This document shows positions 8,712 to 18,058 of a stretch of 64,000 nucleotides of DNA, piece after piece (within the stretch, counting starts at the first letter, position 1; each line of letters opens with the position of its first letter). The translations under genes and the position numbers were made by a program. The DNA lies in NCBI GenBank assembly GCA_963755815.1, contig CAVWLF010000005.1, forward strand, positions 620,001 to 684,000, written 5' to 3'. The notes beneath the pieces are model-generated. The model was not told the origin of the DNA, searched no databases, and was given only the letters and a program-made list of their open reading frames with translations. The DNA comes from Palsa-506 sp963755815 (GTDB taxonomy: Bacteria; Actinomycetota; Actinomycetes; Streptosporangiales; Streptosporangiaceae).

Positions 8712-11063
8712 TTAGCCGGGCTTCAGCCTTGGGTGGGCTTGTTCGGTCTCAGCGCTCGCGGCCGGCAAATCATCCGGCGCAGTGGTTCCAGTCCGGGCCG
8801 CCGTTCCGCTCACGGCCGCCTGCGGGCCAGCGGCCCCGCCGGCAGGCACCTGATCGCTGATCATCGCGGCGCCGGCCACGATGGCGATGGCCAGCGGCAG
8901 GATGAACGGGAGCGTGGACCCGGGCACGCCGACGCCGGAGTCCTCGGCGAACCAGCCGAGTATCGCCATGACCCATATGGTGACCAGGCTGACCTTGAGC
9001 AGCGGCACTGTCTGCCAGGCGCGGGCCAGCGCCCCGGCCCGGAATCGGTCCGGCCGCAGGAGCAGCAGGCCGAGCCCGGCCACGATCAGCGGAATCAGCA
9101 GGTTGTACGGGGTCGTGGTGAGCGAGTCGATGTTGGTGCTTATCTTCCGCTGCAGCGTCCCGCCTGCCCCGCCGTGCAGCGCCTGCCCGGCGAAGAAGCC
9201 GATGTCGGAGTGACCGGTTACCGGGACAAAGTAGTTGACCAGCGCGAACACGGCGAAGAGCGCGACCCCGCTGAGCGCCGCGAGCGCGACCCGGCGCGCG
9301 CTCAGGCGCACGCTGGCGACGGCCATGAGCAGCAGCACGAACCCCGGGACCATCGCGATCGTCCCGCCGACTTTGGCGCCGAACCCGGGCCAGCCCGAGG
9401 CGATCACGGCGAACAGGGCCACGGCGGACACGGCGAGCACCGCCCGCCCGCGCTCGCTGCCCCACCGGCTCGCACCGCCCCACCGGCTCGCACTGGCCCG
9501 GCTCGCACTGGCCGACCGGCTCGTGGCCGGCGATCTGCCCGCGGCGGATCGCAGCACCATCGCGGCGAGCCAGGCCGCGCAGAGTATCCCGGCCGCTCCG
9601 TAGATCCCGATCGTGTTGTTGTCCTCGCCGTAGAACCGGCCGCCCAGCAGCACCGACAGGCCAAACGGCGTACTGAGCTCGAGCCGCGACCCGGTCATCA
9701 CATCCAGCCCGATGGTCAGCAGGGTCACGGCGGCGACCACTCCGGGCGGGCCCAGCGGATCCCGCCGCCAGGGTCCGGCCAGTGCGACGACGGCGATCAC
9801 GACGGCCCAGGCGGCGGCGAGTGAGTACAGCAGGACAGCCGGATGCGGCAGCAGCCACCACGGTGTCAGGCTGGCCAGGAACGTGCCGGCCGGAACCGAG
9901 CCCGCGACGATGCCGGCCACTCTCGCGGCCACCCGCCGGCGCCTTCGGCGCTCCTCCTGCTGGCCCCGGAACAGCACGACGATCAGGCCGAACACGGCCA
10001 GCTCCGCCGCGACGAATACGGCGAAGAACCACCCCCACGTGGCCCGGTAGACCTGCGCCGCCGTGTCCTGGCCGATCAAGGTGCGGATCTCCGCGGGCAG
10101 GCTGCCCCGGTCGGCCCGGTAAAGCGGCGAGCCAACCGCCCCGGCGGGGACGGGCTGGCCGCGCCAGCGCAGCACCGTCGGGGTCAGGTCGGTGAGCTGG
10201 CTCAGTCCCGCGCGGCGGGTGGACGCGGTGTCGAGCAGGCCCGCGGCATACCCGGGTCCGTCGACGATGATCACCCGCAGGTGCGGGGCGGTGTCGTCGC
10301 CCGGCGCGAAGACCATCGTGATGGCCCCGGCCGGCCGGTTCGCGATGATCCGGCCGAGGGCCTGGTCATCCGCCCGGACCGCGGCCGCGCGCACCGCGGC
10401 CGCCCCGGGTCCGGCGGGCGCCGGGACCGCGCTGAGGTCCACGGCGGTCAGCGGGCAGCGGGCCAGCGCCGAGCGGCTGGCCGCCGCCGCCGCGGGCAGG
10501 TAATCGGGCACGTATCCGGCCGGGCCGGCCAGGGCGAGGGCGGCGCCTGGCCCGATCGCGGTGGCGCACTGGCCATCCCCCGCCGCGGACCTGAGCAGTC
10601 CCCAGTCCGGGCTGTAGTGGAACTGCCGGTTATAGCGGACCAGGAAGGGCATGGACGGCACGCCGGCCGCGGCCGGCGTACTCGTGGCGGCCGGCCTGCC
10701 AGTTGCGGGCGCCGCAGGCCGGGCAATGACCCGGGGCTGCGGGCACGGCCCGGCCCCACTATGCGGCACGGCGGCGCGGGCACCCGAGTTCAGCGTCAGC
10801 CAGCCGTCCGCCGGGCAGGTCCGGGACGAGATCGTGTGCACCACGAGCGATCCCACCGAACCCTCTTCGGCCAGCCGCCAGAGCACTGGCGTCGCGGTCG
10901 CCGACACGTCGGTCCAGCGCAGGCCGGGGATGCCGACCAGAACCACGGGACGGGGCGGCGCGACGGCGGCGGGCGTGGCGCCGGCCATCGCGGCCGGGTC
11001 CGCTGACCAGGCCGCGGCCAGGGCGGCACCGAGCAGCAGCGTCGCGGCCAGCAACTTCTTCAT
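8712..11063 (-). CDS. Membrane protein: exported alkaline-phosphatase-like domain plus multi-helix domain
   Basis: A 783-residue protein. It starts with a signal peptide (MKKLLAATLLLGAALAAA). An exported domain of about 300 residues resembles alkaline-phosphatase-superfamily proteins of actinobacteria (VVLVGIPGLRW; LSQLTDLTPTVLRW), but I see no full set of metal ligands. About 9-10 transmembrane helices follow, then an Ala-rich tail. It is 49 bases downstream of the GT87-like gene on the same strand, so the two are probably one operon. A role in processing or flipping an envelope glycan is an inference from context. Confidence 0.6.
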   Translation of the reverse strand: MKKLLAATLLLGAALAAAWSADPAAMAGATPAAVAPPRPVVLVGIPGLRWTDVSATATPVLWRLAEEGSVGSLVVHTISSRTCPADGWLTLNSGARAAVPHSGAGPCPQPRVIARPAAPATGRPAATSTPAAAGVPSMPFLVRYNRQFHYSPDWGLLRSAAGDGQCATAIGPGAALALAGPAGYVPDYLPAAAAASRSALARCPLTAVDLSAVPAPAGPGAAAVRAAAVRADDQALGRIIANRPAGAITMVFAPGDDTAPHLRVIIVDGPGYAAGLLDTASTRRAGLSQLTDLTPTVLRWRGQPVPAGAVGSPLYRADRGSLPAEIRTLIGQDTAAQVYRATWGWFFAVFVAAELAVFGLIVVLFRGQQEERRRRRRVAARVAGIVAGSVPAGTFLASLTPWWLLPHPAVLLYSLAAAWAVVIAVVALAGPWRRDPLGPPGVVAAVTLLTIGLDVMTGSRLELSTPFGLSVLLGGRFYGEDNNTIGIYGAAGILCAAWLAAMVLRSAAGRSPATSRSASASRASASRWGGASRWGSERGRAVLAVSAVALFAVIASGWPGFGAKVGGTIAMVPGFVLLLMAVASVRLSARRVALAALSGVALFAVFALVNYFVPVTGHSDIGFFAGQALHGGAGGTLQRKISTNIDSLTTTPYNLLIPLIVAGLGLLLLRPDRFRAGALARAWQTVPLLKVSLVTIWVMAILGWFAEDSGVGVPGSTLPFILPLAIAIVAGAAMISDQVPAGGAAGPQAAVSGTAARTGTTAPDDLPAASAETEQAHPRLKPG

Positions 11064-11112
11064 CAGGTCACCGCAGGTCCGGCCGGCGGCCCGGGTTCGC
11101 CCGGCCCGGACA

Positions 11113-12426
11113 CTAGCGAGGCGGGCGCCGGCGACCCAGGCGCTGGCGAGGCCGCGTCCGCATTGGGTTCGGCCGGTCCGGGCGCTGGCGAGGCGGGCGC
11201 CGGTGGCCCGCCGGCCGGCGCGACGACGCGACGACCAGGCTTGACACCTGCAGCCACACCCACAGGCCGGCCGGGTAGACGTAGTAGCCGAACCGGCTGG
11301 CCGGCGCCAGGGTAAACATCAGGACCAGGCCGATGATGAGCCACCAGGTGGCGGCACGGCAGGTCCTGGGCGGCCGGATGACCAGCGACAGCGCCAGGGC
11401 CAGGCCGGCCAGCGCGAGCAGGCCGACGGCGATCAGATGCCCGGCATGCCCGGTCTGCGCCAGCAGGTACCCGGGCAGCGGGCTGGCCGCGCCGGACTTC
11501 ACGTGGGAGAGGCCCAGCGGGAACAGAATCGTGTTTTCCACCAGCGCGGACGGCGCCACCGCGAACACCGGACCAACCAGCACGGCGAAGGTCGCCAGCG
11601 CGGTGAACCCGAATCTGGCCACCGCGCGCCGGCCATCCCGGGCGGCGAGCGACGCGACGGCCACGATCAGGACCGGCCATGCCGTCGCCTTCATCGCGGC
11701 CGCGACTCCCAGCGTCAGCCCGGCCAGGATCACGGCGGGCTGGCGCTGCGGTCGCCAGAGCAGCGCCAGGCCAAGGCACATCAGGCCGAGCACCGGCAGA
11801 TCGTCCCCGCCCACCGCCAGCGGAAAGGCCACCAGCGGCGTCGCCGTCACCAGCGCGGTCCAGCGCCAGGCGTCCGCCGCCCCGGCGATGGACAGGGCCA
11901 GCGCGAAGGCCGCGATAAAGGTAATGCCCATCCAGACCCGGGGATCGGTAAGGACACCGCCGCCGACCACCGTGCGGGCCATTCCGAACAGCGCCATCAC
12001 CGGCAGGTACGGGTTAAAGACGTCCGGATTCTGGGTGGCGGCAAGTGTCGCGGTGCTGTGATACGGGGTGCCGTGGTGGATCAGCGACCAGGCCGAGCGG
12101 ATGATCACCTTGATCTCGCGCTGGCTCTCGCCGTGGACGGCCATCCAGGTCAGCGGCACGACCAGGCCGCCGCCGAAGCCGAGCAGCAGGCTCAGATCCA
12201 GCCCGCGGCGCTTCCAGGCGGCGGCCGCCACCGCGGCGAGCACGTAGGCGGGAGCCGCGATGATCGCCCATTGCCGGTGCACCCCGATGCCGCTGAAGAG
12301 CGCGACCGCGCCGGCATAAACGGCGGACACCGCGAAAATGGCCGCCAGCCAGCCGCGGCCGATAGTGGCAAGCGACCCTGGCGCCTCGCCGGAGGGCTTA
12401 TCGCCGGCGCCCGGCGGCAACCTCAA
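11113..12426 (-). CDS. GT87-like polytopic mannosyltransferase family protein
   Basis: About 437 residues with roughly ten transmembrane helices and an Arg/Pro-rich cytoplasmic tail. GT87 enzymes of actinomycetes (PimE, AftC-like proteins) use polyprenyl-phosphate sugars to extend envelope glycolipids. Supporting features are a loop with conserved polar residues after helices 2-3 (SAWSLIHHGTPYHS), NPYLPVMALFG, and FGYYVYPAGLWVWLQ near the end. The far C-terminus (after SSLVVASS) is Arg-rich and may be a drifted end. Family assignment rests on topology and general resemblance. Confidence 0.55.
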   Translation of the reverse strand: MRLPPGAGDKPSGEAPGSLATIGRGWLAAIFAVSAVYAGAVALFSGIGVHRQWAIIAAPAYVLAAVAAAAWKRRGLDLSLLLGFGGGLVVPLTWMAVHGESQREIKVIIRSAWSLIHHGTPYHSTATLAATQNPDVFNPYLPVMALFGMARTVVGGGVLTDPRVWMGITFIAAFALALSIAGAADAWRWTALVTATPLVAFPLAVGGDDLPVLGLMCLGLALLWRPQRQPAVILAGLTLGVAAAMKATAWPVLIVAVASLAARDGRRAVARFGFTALATFAVLVGPVFAVAPSALVENTILFPLGLSHVKSGAASPLPGYLLAQTGHAGHLIAVGLLALAGLALALSLVIRPPRTCRAATWWLIIGLVLMFTLAPASRFGYYVYPAGLWVWLQVSSLVVASSRRPAGHRRPPRQRPDRPNPMRTRPRQRLGRRRPPR

Positions 12427-12683
12427 AGCGAGCAGGGATGCTCACATCCTCCACTTGACGAGTCCGAGCCGATTCATCGCGGCATTCGGCGCGACGGATG
12501 ATCCCCGGCCTGGCCGCGTTTCCGGCCCGGGCAGGCCGGCTGATGCCGGGAGTGCGGAACGACCAGGTTACTGTACGAGCGGCTTAGCGGCGCTCGGCCA
12601 GGCACCGGCCGCCGGGGATGGCGATGCGGGCCGCGGGCTCGTTATTGCTGATTTTCGTCCGCATCGTGGGGCCCGGACCACTG

Positions 12684-14213
12684 TCAGGCCGAGGTGCAGA
12701 TGTTCTGGCTGGCCTTCCTGGGCTTGAAGCTGGCGGATGGCTGCGGGTTCGGCGTCGTGCCCGGAGTGATGACCTGCGCCGTCGTGCCGTAGTTGCCGCC
12801 CAGGAGCAGGGTCACGCCCGGACCGTGGCCGTGCACGCGCTGGAATGCCGCGCCGCTGATCTTCGCCCCGAGCCGGCTGGCCTGGCGGCCGTAACCGGGC
12901 CGGTACCTGATCACGGTCTGGGTCGGCATCGATGTCACGTCGAGGGCCTTGGTGACGGTGAAACCGTCCTGCTGGAGCAGCGGGGCCACGCTGGCCGCGA
13001 GGCCGAACTGCCCGGTCCCGTTGAGCACGGCGACCCGCACGTCGCGCGCGGGCAGCCGCGGCGGCCGGTGCCGCTTGAGCAGCGCCTTGTTGACCGGGAC
13101 GTCGTCGCGGAACGCCTGGAAGATCTTGCTGTCTATCGGCTGGGTCCACATCACGTTGGCCAGGTCCAGCGGATCGACCAGAGAGCGCGGGTAAGTCGGC
13201 AGGGTGAAGAAGGTGACCTTGCTCGGCGGCAGGTTCTTCAGGCTGTTGCCCAGCTTGTAGATGCCGGCGATGCCGCCCAGCTGGCTGTCGATCGTGATGG
13301 ACCTGGTCGCGGCGTCCAGGAAGCGGTAGATCGCAACCGGGTTGAGCAGCTCACTCCTGGCCCGCTTGACCAGAGCGGACATGAATGCCTGCTGGCGGCC
13401 GATGCGCTCCAGGTCGCTGCCATTGCCCAGGGTGTACCGGGCGCGGACGTAGCCCAGCGCCTGGGTGCCATTCAGCAGGTGATGGCCGGCGGTCAGGCGC
13501 AGGCCGGATAGCGGGTCGTTGATCGCGTGCCGGTTGCATTCCGGCACGCCGCCCAGCGCATTGACCATGTCCTTGAAGCCGGCGAAGTTGATGACGATGA
13601 AGTGATCGACATGGATGCCGGTGTCGCGCTCGATGGTCTTGATGGTGCAGGCGACGCCGAGATCGGTGTGGTTGCCGTCGAGATTGCCGAGAGCGAACGC
13701 TTCGTTGATCTTGAAGACCTGCGGCGGGGACAGCTGGCCGTTGCCCATCCGGCAGGACGGGATGTTGACCCAGGAGTCACGCGGGATCGACATCACTTCG
13801 GCATACTGCCGGTTGGCCGGGATGTGCATGATCATCAGGGTGTCGGACTGGTCGGTGGTCAGCTCCTGGCTGTTGCCGTACCTGGCGCTCTGGTGCCGAC
13901 GGCTGTCCGACCCGATGACGACGATGTTCTCCGCGCTCGGGTGGTGGTCGGGAGGCTGGGCGCCGACCAGGCCGCTGATGTTGACCTGATGAATGTTGCC
14001 GTTCAAGTGCCGGTAGCCGGCATAAACGCCAATTGCCGCGACCACGAGGGCGCCGGTCAGGATGACGGACGTCCAGGCGACGATCCTGGCGGCCGTGCTG
14101 TGCCGGGGCCGCCGGCCAGGGCGCGCGGCCGGACCGGGCCGCGGCCGCGCGGAGGGAGGCAGCTCGCGCTGCTGGCGCGGCTGCCGCGGCTCGTTTACCC
14201 CAGATTCCTCCAT
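12684..14213 (-). CDS. LytR-CpsA-Psr (LCP) family cell wall glycopolymer ligase with LytR_C domain
   Basis: A 509-residue type II membrane protein. The basic, Pro-rich N-terminus is followed by one membrane helix (VILTGALVVAAIGVYAGY). The LCP catalytic domain shows VVIGSDSRR, MSIPRDSWV, VNALGGVPECNRHAI and the RxRxxxGNGSDLERIGRQQ block, with the conserved Arg and Asp residues that bind the polyprenyl pyrophosphate. A LytR_C domain (DVRVAVLNGTGQFGLA) comes near the C-terminus. LCP enzymes move polymers from lipid carriers to peptidoglycan. It lies behind the envelope membrane genes on the same strand but about 250 bases upstream, so it probably has its own promoter. Confidence 0.9.
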   Translation of the reverse strand: MEESGVNEPRQPRQQRELPPSARPRPGPAARPGRRPRHSTAARIVAWTSVILTGALVVAAIGVYAGYRHLNGNIHQVNISGLVGAQPPDHHPSAENIVVIGSDSRRHQSARYGNSQELTTDQSDTLMIMHIPANRQYAEVMSIPRDSWVNIPSCRMGNGQLSPPQVFKINEAFALGNLDGNHTDLGVACTIKTIERDTGIHVDHFIVINFAGFKDMVNALGGVPECNRHAINDPLSGLRLTAGHHLLNGTQALGYVRARYTLGNGSDLERIGRQQAFMSALVKRARSELLNPVAIYRFLDAATRSITIDSQLGGIAGIYKLGNSLKNLPPSKVTFFTLPTYPRSLVDPLDLANVMWTQPIDSKIFQAFRDDVPVNKALLKRHRPPRLPARDVRVAVLNGTGQFGLAASVAPLLQQDGFTVTKALDVTSMPTQTVIRYRPGYGRQASRLGAKISGAAFQRVHGHGPGVTLLLGGNYGTTAQVITPGTTPNPQPSASFKPRKASQNICTSA

Positions 14214-14426
14214 CCTTTGCCTGACATACCCAGACCCGCCAGCATCACCCGTAAAGATCGTCTATTTGCCTGGCCAAAGCATGGCCAACCACCGTGGCCC
14301 GGAATGGCGCGCCGCGGGCTTCAGGACGAGGCGCAACCGGGATGCCTCCCGCTGTCTCAAAGGTCGCGGAAAGACCATCCACGGAGGGATCACCGCAATC
14401 TCGGCACTGGTCAGGCGCGGCGGCAA

Positions 14427-15281
14427 TCAGGCAAAGCTGGTGGCGCCGCCATCGAGCACAAGCGGGTGGGCGTTGATGTAGCTGGCCTCGGCCGAGAGCA
14501 GCCAGACAGTCGCGTAGGCCACTTCCCACGCGGTCGCCTGGCGGCCGAACGGGAGACGGCGGGCGGTGCGGGCGGGATTGCGGCGGGAGGCGTCCCGCCC
14601 GAGCGGGGTATCGACGAGGCTGGGCAGCACCAGGTTGGCCCGGATCTGGCGGGCCATTCCCTCCCTGGCGACCTGGCGGCAGATACCGAGCAGCGCGGCC
14701 TTGGACGAGTCGTAGGCCGGCGCCCCGGTCGCGGCCCGCAGGCTAGCCGCCGAGCTGATGAACACGATGGCGGCGCGGGGGGCGAGGACGGCGAGGGCCG
14801 CGGCGGAGACCAGGAAGTGCGCCCGGGTATTGACGGCGAAGGTCGCGTCCCACTGCTCGGCGGTAGTGCCAGTCATCCCCCGGCCGAGGGCGAAGCCGAC
14901 GTTGAGGACAAGTCCGTCCAGACCGCCGAGAGCACGGGCGGACTCTTCGACCATGGCGGCGCAGGCGCGCGGATCGGCGACATCGGCCACGACGACCACC
15001 GCCTCGGATCCCTCGGCCCGCACTAGCCCGGCGGTCTCGCCGGCGGCGGCACGGTCCCGGTCGGCGCAGGCCACCGATGCGCCTTCCCTGGCCGCCAGGA
15101 CCGCGATGGCCCGGCCGTTGCCGATCGGCGGGTCTGGCTCGGGGGAAGGCCGCGTCCCGGCCCCGACGACGAGGATCCGCCGGCCGGCGAGCCGGCCCCG
15201 TCCCGGAGCCGAGCCGGTCGCTTCCGCGGGCAGGCCGGTCATTTCCGCGGGCAGGCCGCCATCGTCGGCCGTGCCGGTCAT
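14427..15281 (-). CDS. Short-chain dehydrogenase/reductase (SDR)
   Basis: A 284-residue Rossmann-fold oxidoreductase. The nucleotide loop reads VVGAGTRPSPEPDPPIGNG, an expanded version of the usual TGxxxGxG. LVLNVGFALG stands at the NNAG position, FISSAASL supplies the catalytic Ser, and YDSSKAALL the Tyr-x3-Lys. The C-terminus VLDGGATSFA is typical. It lies 22 bases after the carboxymuconolactone decarboxylase-like gene on the same strand, so the pair is probably one operon for a small aromatic or cyclic substrate. The start may be a later in-frame Met. Confidence 0.85.
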   Translation of the reverse strand: MTGTADDGGLPAEMTGLPAEATGSAPGRGRLAGRRILVVGAGTRPSPEPDPPIGNGRAIAVLAAREGASVACADRDRAAAGETAGLVRAEGSEAVVVVADVADPRACAAMVEESARALGGLDGLVLNVGFALGRGMTGTTAEQWDATFAVNTRAHFLVSAAALAVLAPRAAIVFISSAASLRAATGAPAYDSSKAALLGICRQVAREGMARQIRANLVLPSLVDTPLGRDASRRNPARTARRLPFGRQATAWEVAYATVWLLSAEASYINAHPLVLDGGATSFA

Positions 15282-15303
15282 GGCCGGGAACCTCCTGGCC
15301 CGG

Positions 15304-15894
15304 TCACCCGGCTGTGCCAGGCGAGCTGGCCCAGGCCGGGCTGGCGCCCGGCGGGAGCGGGACGGCGAAGGCGTTCAGCAGGAACGAGATGAGGGTGTAA
15401 TACCCGCAGAGCGAGACCAGCTCGACCATCCCGGCGTCCCCGAGGAGTTGCCGGGCCTCGTCATAGGCCTGCTGGCCGAGCTGGCCGGTCTCGGCGAGCT
15501 GACGGGCGGCGGCGTAGACGATCCGCTCGTCATCGGCCTCGAAGGGCGGTTCCGCGCCGCGGCCGATCGCGTCGACGATCGGGCCGGCCACGCCGTGCTC
15601 GCGGGCCATGCGGGAATGCGCCCACCACTCGAACTCGGCTTTCCACCGGGCGCCCACGGTGATGATGGCGATCTCGCTCAGCCGGCGCTCGATCGAGCTG
15701 CCGAACCGCAATTGCCGGCCCAGCGAGCTCAGGTTCCGGCCGACCTCGGGCGCGTGCACGAAGGCGTTGAACGGCCCGACCAGGCCGCCCTGGGCATTGA
15801 CCAGCTGGCCTGCCCGCGATCCGACGACGGCATCCCACACCTCCTGGCCGCTGGCGTCGAGATCGTCATGGCGCAGGTACGGAAGGCGGCTCAT
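15304..15894 (-). CDS. Carboxymuconolactone decarboxylase-like protein
   Basis: About 196 residues of the CMD/AhpD-like helical family. The central stretch ERRLSEIAIITVGARWKAEF and the later LVSLCGYYTLISFLLNAF are typical. This subgroup lacks the CxxC redox pair, suggesting a decarboxylase or lactonase-like role rather than peroxide reduction. The ATG at 15894 gives the usual family start MSRLPYLRHDDL. It precedes the SDR gene on the same strand by 22 bases. Substrate unknown. Confidence 0.82.
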   Translation of the reverse strand: MSRLPYLRHDDLDASGQEVWDAVVGSRAGQLVNAQGGLVGPFNAFVHAPEVGRNLSSLGRQLRFGSSIERRLSEIAIITVGARWKAEFEWWAHSRMAREHGVAGPIVDAIGRGAEPPFEADDERIVYAAARQLAETGQLGQQAYDEARQLLGDAGMVELVSLCGYYTLISFLLNAFAVPLPPGASPAWASSPGTAG

Positions 15895-16088
15895 ATGAGG
15901 ACAGTATCGAGGGAACGGCGGCCTGGCCTTGGCGCATCGGCGGCATTTGAGACTCGTGTGCGCGGGACGCCCCGATTCCGGCATTTATCCGTTGATGAGC
16001 GTGATTACTCCGCATTGGGCGGCAAGACAAGGAACAATCTGAACGGCTAATCAGGCTCGGCTGCAACGGGAGCGGCAGGCATCAGGTT

Positions 16089-17618
16089 ATGGACGAGTCA
16101 TCCAGCGTGAGCGTGCCCGCCAGCGACGCGGAACTTCTCAACACGATCCGGTCGGGTGACCACGGGGCGTACGGCATGCTCCGCGCCCGGCACGCGACGG
16201 CGGCCCGGCGCCTCGCCAGCCAGCTCGTGACTGGGCCGACTGCCGCGGATGACGTCGTGGCCAGCGCGTTCACAACGGTGCTCGACGCCATCGGCCGCGG
16301 CGGCGGGCCGACAGATGCGTTCCGCCCGTACCTGCTGACCGCGGTACGGCAGGCAGCCAGCGGCAGTGACAGCGGGAGCGGGCAGATCCCGGGCGACGGG
16401 CAGATCCCGGGAGTCCCGGGTGACGGGCAGCAGGCCTCCGGCCCCGGGCGGCCGTCCGAGCTGGCCGCAGCCGGCCCCCAAGATTCCTCGCTCGTCGCGG
16501 CCTTCCTGTCGCTGCCCGAGCGCTGGCGTGCCGTGCTGTGGCATACCCAGATCGAGCGAGCGGCACCGTCGGAGGTCGCGCCGTTGCTCGGGCTGGACGC
16601 GGCGGGCGTGACCGGGCTCGCGGGCCACGCCCGCGACGGGCTTCGGCAGGCATACCTGCACCTGGCGCCGGCCGATTCCGGCGGCGGGGAAGCGGACCTC
16701 GCCGATGTCGGTGCGGCGCTGCGGGGTACCGTCGCGCCGCTGATCCTGGGCGACGCAGCGGCGGCTTACCTGGCCGGGACCCCCGGCCCGGCCGGTCTCG
16801 CCGACTCCCCCGGTTCCCCGGCCTTTCCGGCCGCGGGAAAGACGGCCCGCACGGGCACCACGGCCGGCGCCGCAGTTAGCTGGCTCCCCGGCAAGCTACG
16901 CGGGTCCTCCCCGCGCCAGCGCGCGCTGGCCGCAGGCGCCATGCTGGCCGTGGTCGGCATCGCGGCGTACGCGCTGACCCCCGGCCCGGGCACCGGGCCG
17001 ACGACGGCAGATGGCCATCGCGTAGCTGCCGGAGCGCTCGGGGCGCCACCGTCGCCCGGAACTCCGGCGCCGTCAGCACCCCGGGCGCCGTCCGCACCCT
17101 CATCGTCCGCGCACCGAGCACCGTCCGCGCCGCCAGCGTCGTCTGCACCCTCGTCGTCCGCTCCGCCGGCCGCCCCGGCCAGCCCGGCCGGTCAAGCCGC
17201 CCGCGGCGGGCCGCTCGGACCGCACAGCGCGCCAGCGGGCGGACGCCACTCCGGGCGCATTGCCCGCGCCCGCCCAGCCGGCTCGGCAATCGCCAGCACC
17301 GGCCTTGGCCGCAGCGCCGAACCCGGCGCTGGCGGCACGATGGCACGGAGCCCGCGCAGGCGACCGGAACTGCATCGCGGCCATCGGCTCGGCTTGCGTG
17401 CAGGTGCCCAACGCCGCGGCGAACCGCACCACTGGCTTCTCCGCCATCGCGGTGGCCAGGCGGGAGGCCTGCCGTTGGCGGGTTCGGGTCCCGGTGGCCG
17501 GCGTGACGTCAGCCGCCAGCATTCGCTCCGCACGGGCCGTTCAGTGCGGTCGCGGCCAGCAGGCCGGCCCGCAGCACGCCAGCAGCGGCGGGACTGGCGC
17601 CAGCCGCGTTGGCAGTGA
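16089..17618 (+). CDS. ECF-like sigma factor fused to a membrane-anchored low-complexity tail
   Basis: The first 190 residues resemble an ECF/sigma-70 factor: a region 2-like helix set (AELLNTIRSGDHGAYGMLRARH, shown in part) and a region 4-like segment (LPERWRAVLWHTQIERAAP). A predicted membrane helix follows (ALAAGAMLAVVGIAAYAL, near residues 280-297), then a long Pro/Ser/Ala tail. A soluble sigma factor with a C-terminal membrane anchor is unusual; some actinobacterial factors carry such extensions. From about 17340 the best third-position GC moves to the +1 frame, and near 17690 it moves again, so the printed C-terminus (Arg-rich, ending at 17618) is probably out of frame and the true end lies further on, up to about 17945. 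Confidence 0.6.
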   Translation: MDESSSVSVPASDAELLNTIRSGDHGAYGMLRARHATAARRLASQLVTGPTAADDVVASAFTTVLDAIGRGGGPTDAFRPYLLTAVRQAASGSDSGSGQIPGDGQIPGVPGDGQQASGPGRPSELAAAGPQDSSLVAAFLSLPERWRAVLWHTQIERAAPSEVAPLLGLDAAGVTGLAGHARDGLRQAYLHLAPADSGGGEADLADVGAALRGTVAPLILGDAAAAYLAGTPGPAGLADSPGSPAFPAAGKTARTGTTAGAAVSWLPGKLRGSSPRQRALAAGAMLAVVGIAAYALTPGPGTGPTTADGHRVAAGALGAPPSPGTPAPSAPRAPSAPSSSAHRAPSAPPASSAPSSSAPPAAPASPAGQAARGGPLGPHSAPAGGRHSGRIARARPAGSAIASTGLGRSAEPGAGGTMARSPRRRPELHRGHRLGLRAGAQRRGEPHHWLLRHRGGQAGGLPLAGSGPGGRRDVSRQHSLRTGRSVRSRPAGRPAARQQRRDWRQPRWQ

Positions 17619-18012
17619 TGCCTCAGGCTGGCCCGAGACCAGCTGGCAGCAGACCACCCGGCAGGAGCCGGCCGGGAACGTACCCGGATGGCGCGGAACA
17701 ACCTGGCGCGGAACAACCTGGCGCAGAGCAGCCTGGCCGGGGCCGGCCTGGCCGGGCACCTCGTGGCCTGTCTCCCCATGGCCTGGCCAGCCCGCGCCTG
17801 GGCGCGGCTGGTCAGGGAACGGCTGAGAACGCGCCTGTCGCCGGCCGGCAGATCTGGTCTGGCCAGTGCGCTGCCCGTCCGCTGGTCAGCTGGTCAGCTG
17901 CGGGCACGTGCGTCCGGCCCCGGGCTGGCGCCGTGCGCAGCCTGACCTTCCGCACGGGCAAGTGACGGGCACGACGGTCGTCGCTCGTCAAATGTCCAGT
18001 CGAAGTGGCTTG
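17619..18012 (+). other. Probable continuation of the sigma-factor tail plus intergenic sequence
   Basis: Third-position GC remains high in the frame read from 17260 up to about 17690 and in the frame of 17688-17945, with no family match. I read this as the frameshifted C-terminal tail of the sigma-like gene. After 17945 the sequence is non-coding and leads into the ArsR promoter. Confidence 0.4.
17691..17735 (+). repeat. 15-bp tandem repeat, three units
   Basis: Units gcgcggaacaacctg at 17691 and 17706, followed by the variant gcgcagagcagcctg at 17721. The period is a multiple of three, consistent with in-frame expansion inside a coding tail. Confidence 0.8.
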
Positions 18013-18054
18013 CGAATGTACCTAGCTTGTTACGTATCTATCTTGGTACATTCG
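18013..18054. promoter_or_regulatory. Likely operator of the ArsR-type regulator
   Basis: Perfect 10-base inverted arms cgaatgtacc (18013-18022) and ggtacattcg (18045-18054), 32 bases centre to centre (about three helical turns). The right arm ends four bases before the GTG start of the regulator. The region is also more AT-rich than its surroundings. An autoregulatory site is the simplest reading. Confidence 0.65.
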
Positions 18055-18058
18055 TGTC

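Noticed and set aside
8205..9824. Open frame of 539 codons on the plus strand across two convergent genes
   Set aside because: It spans the ends of two well-supported genes and reads as Arg/Pro/His-rich shadow sequence.
17688..17945. Pentapeptide-repeat protein (LARNN LARNN LAQSS)
   Set aside because: Only three or four units from a 15-base tandem repeat; more simply the tail of the sigma-like gene.
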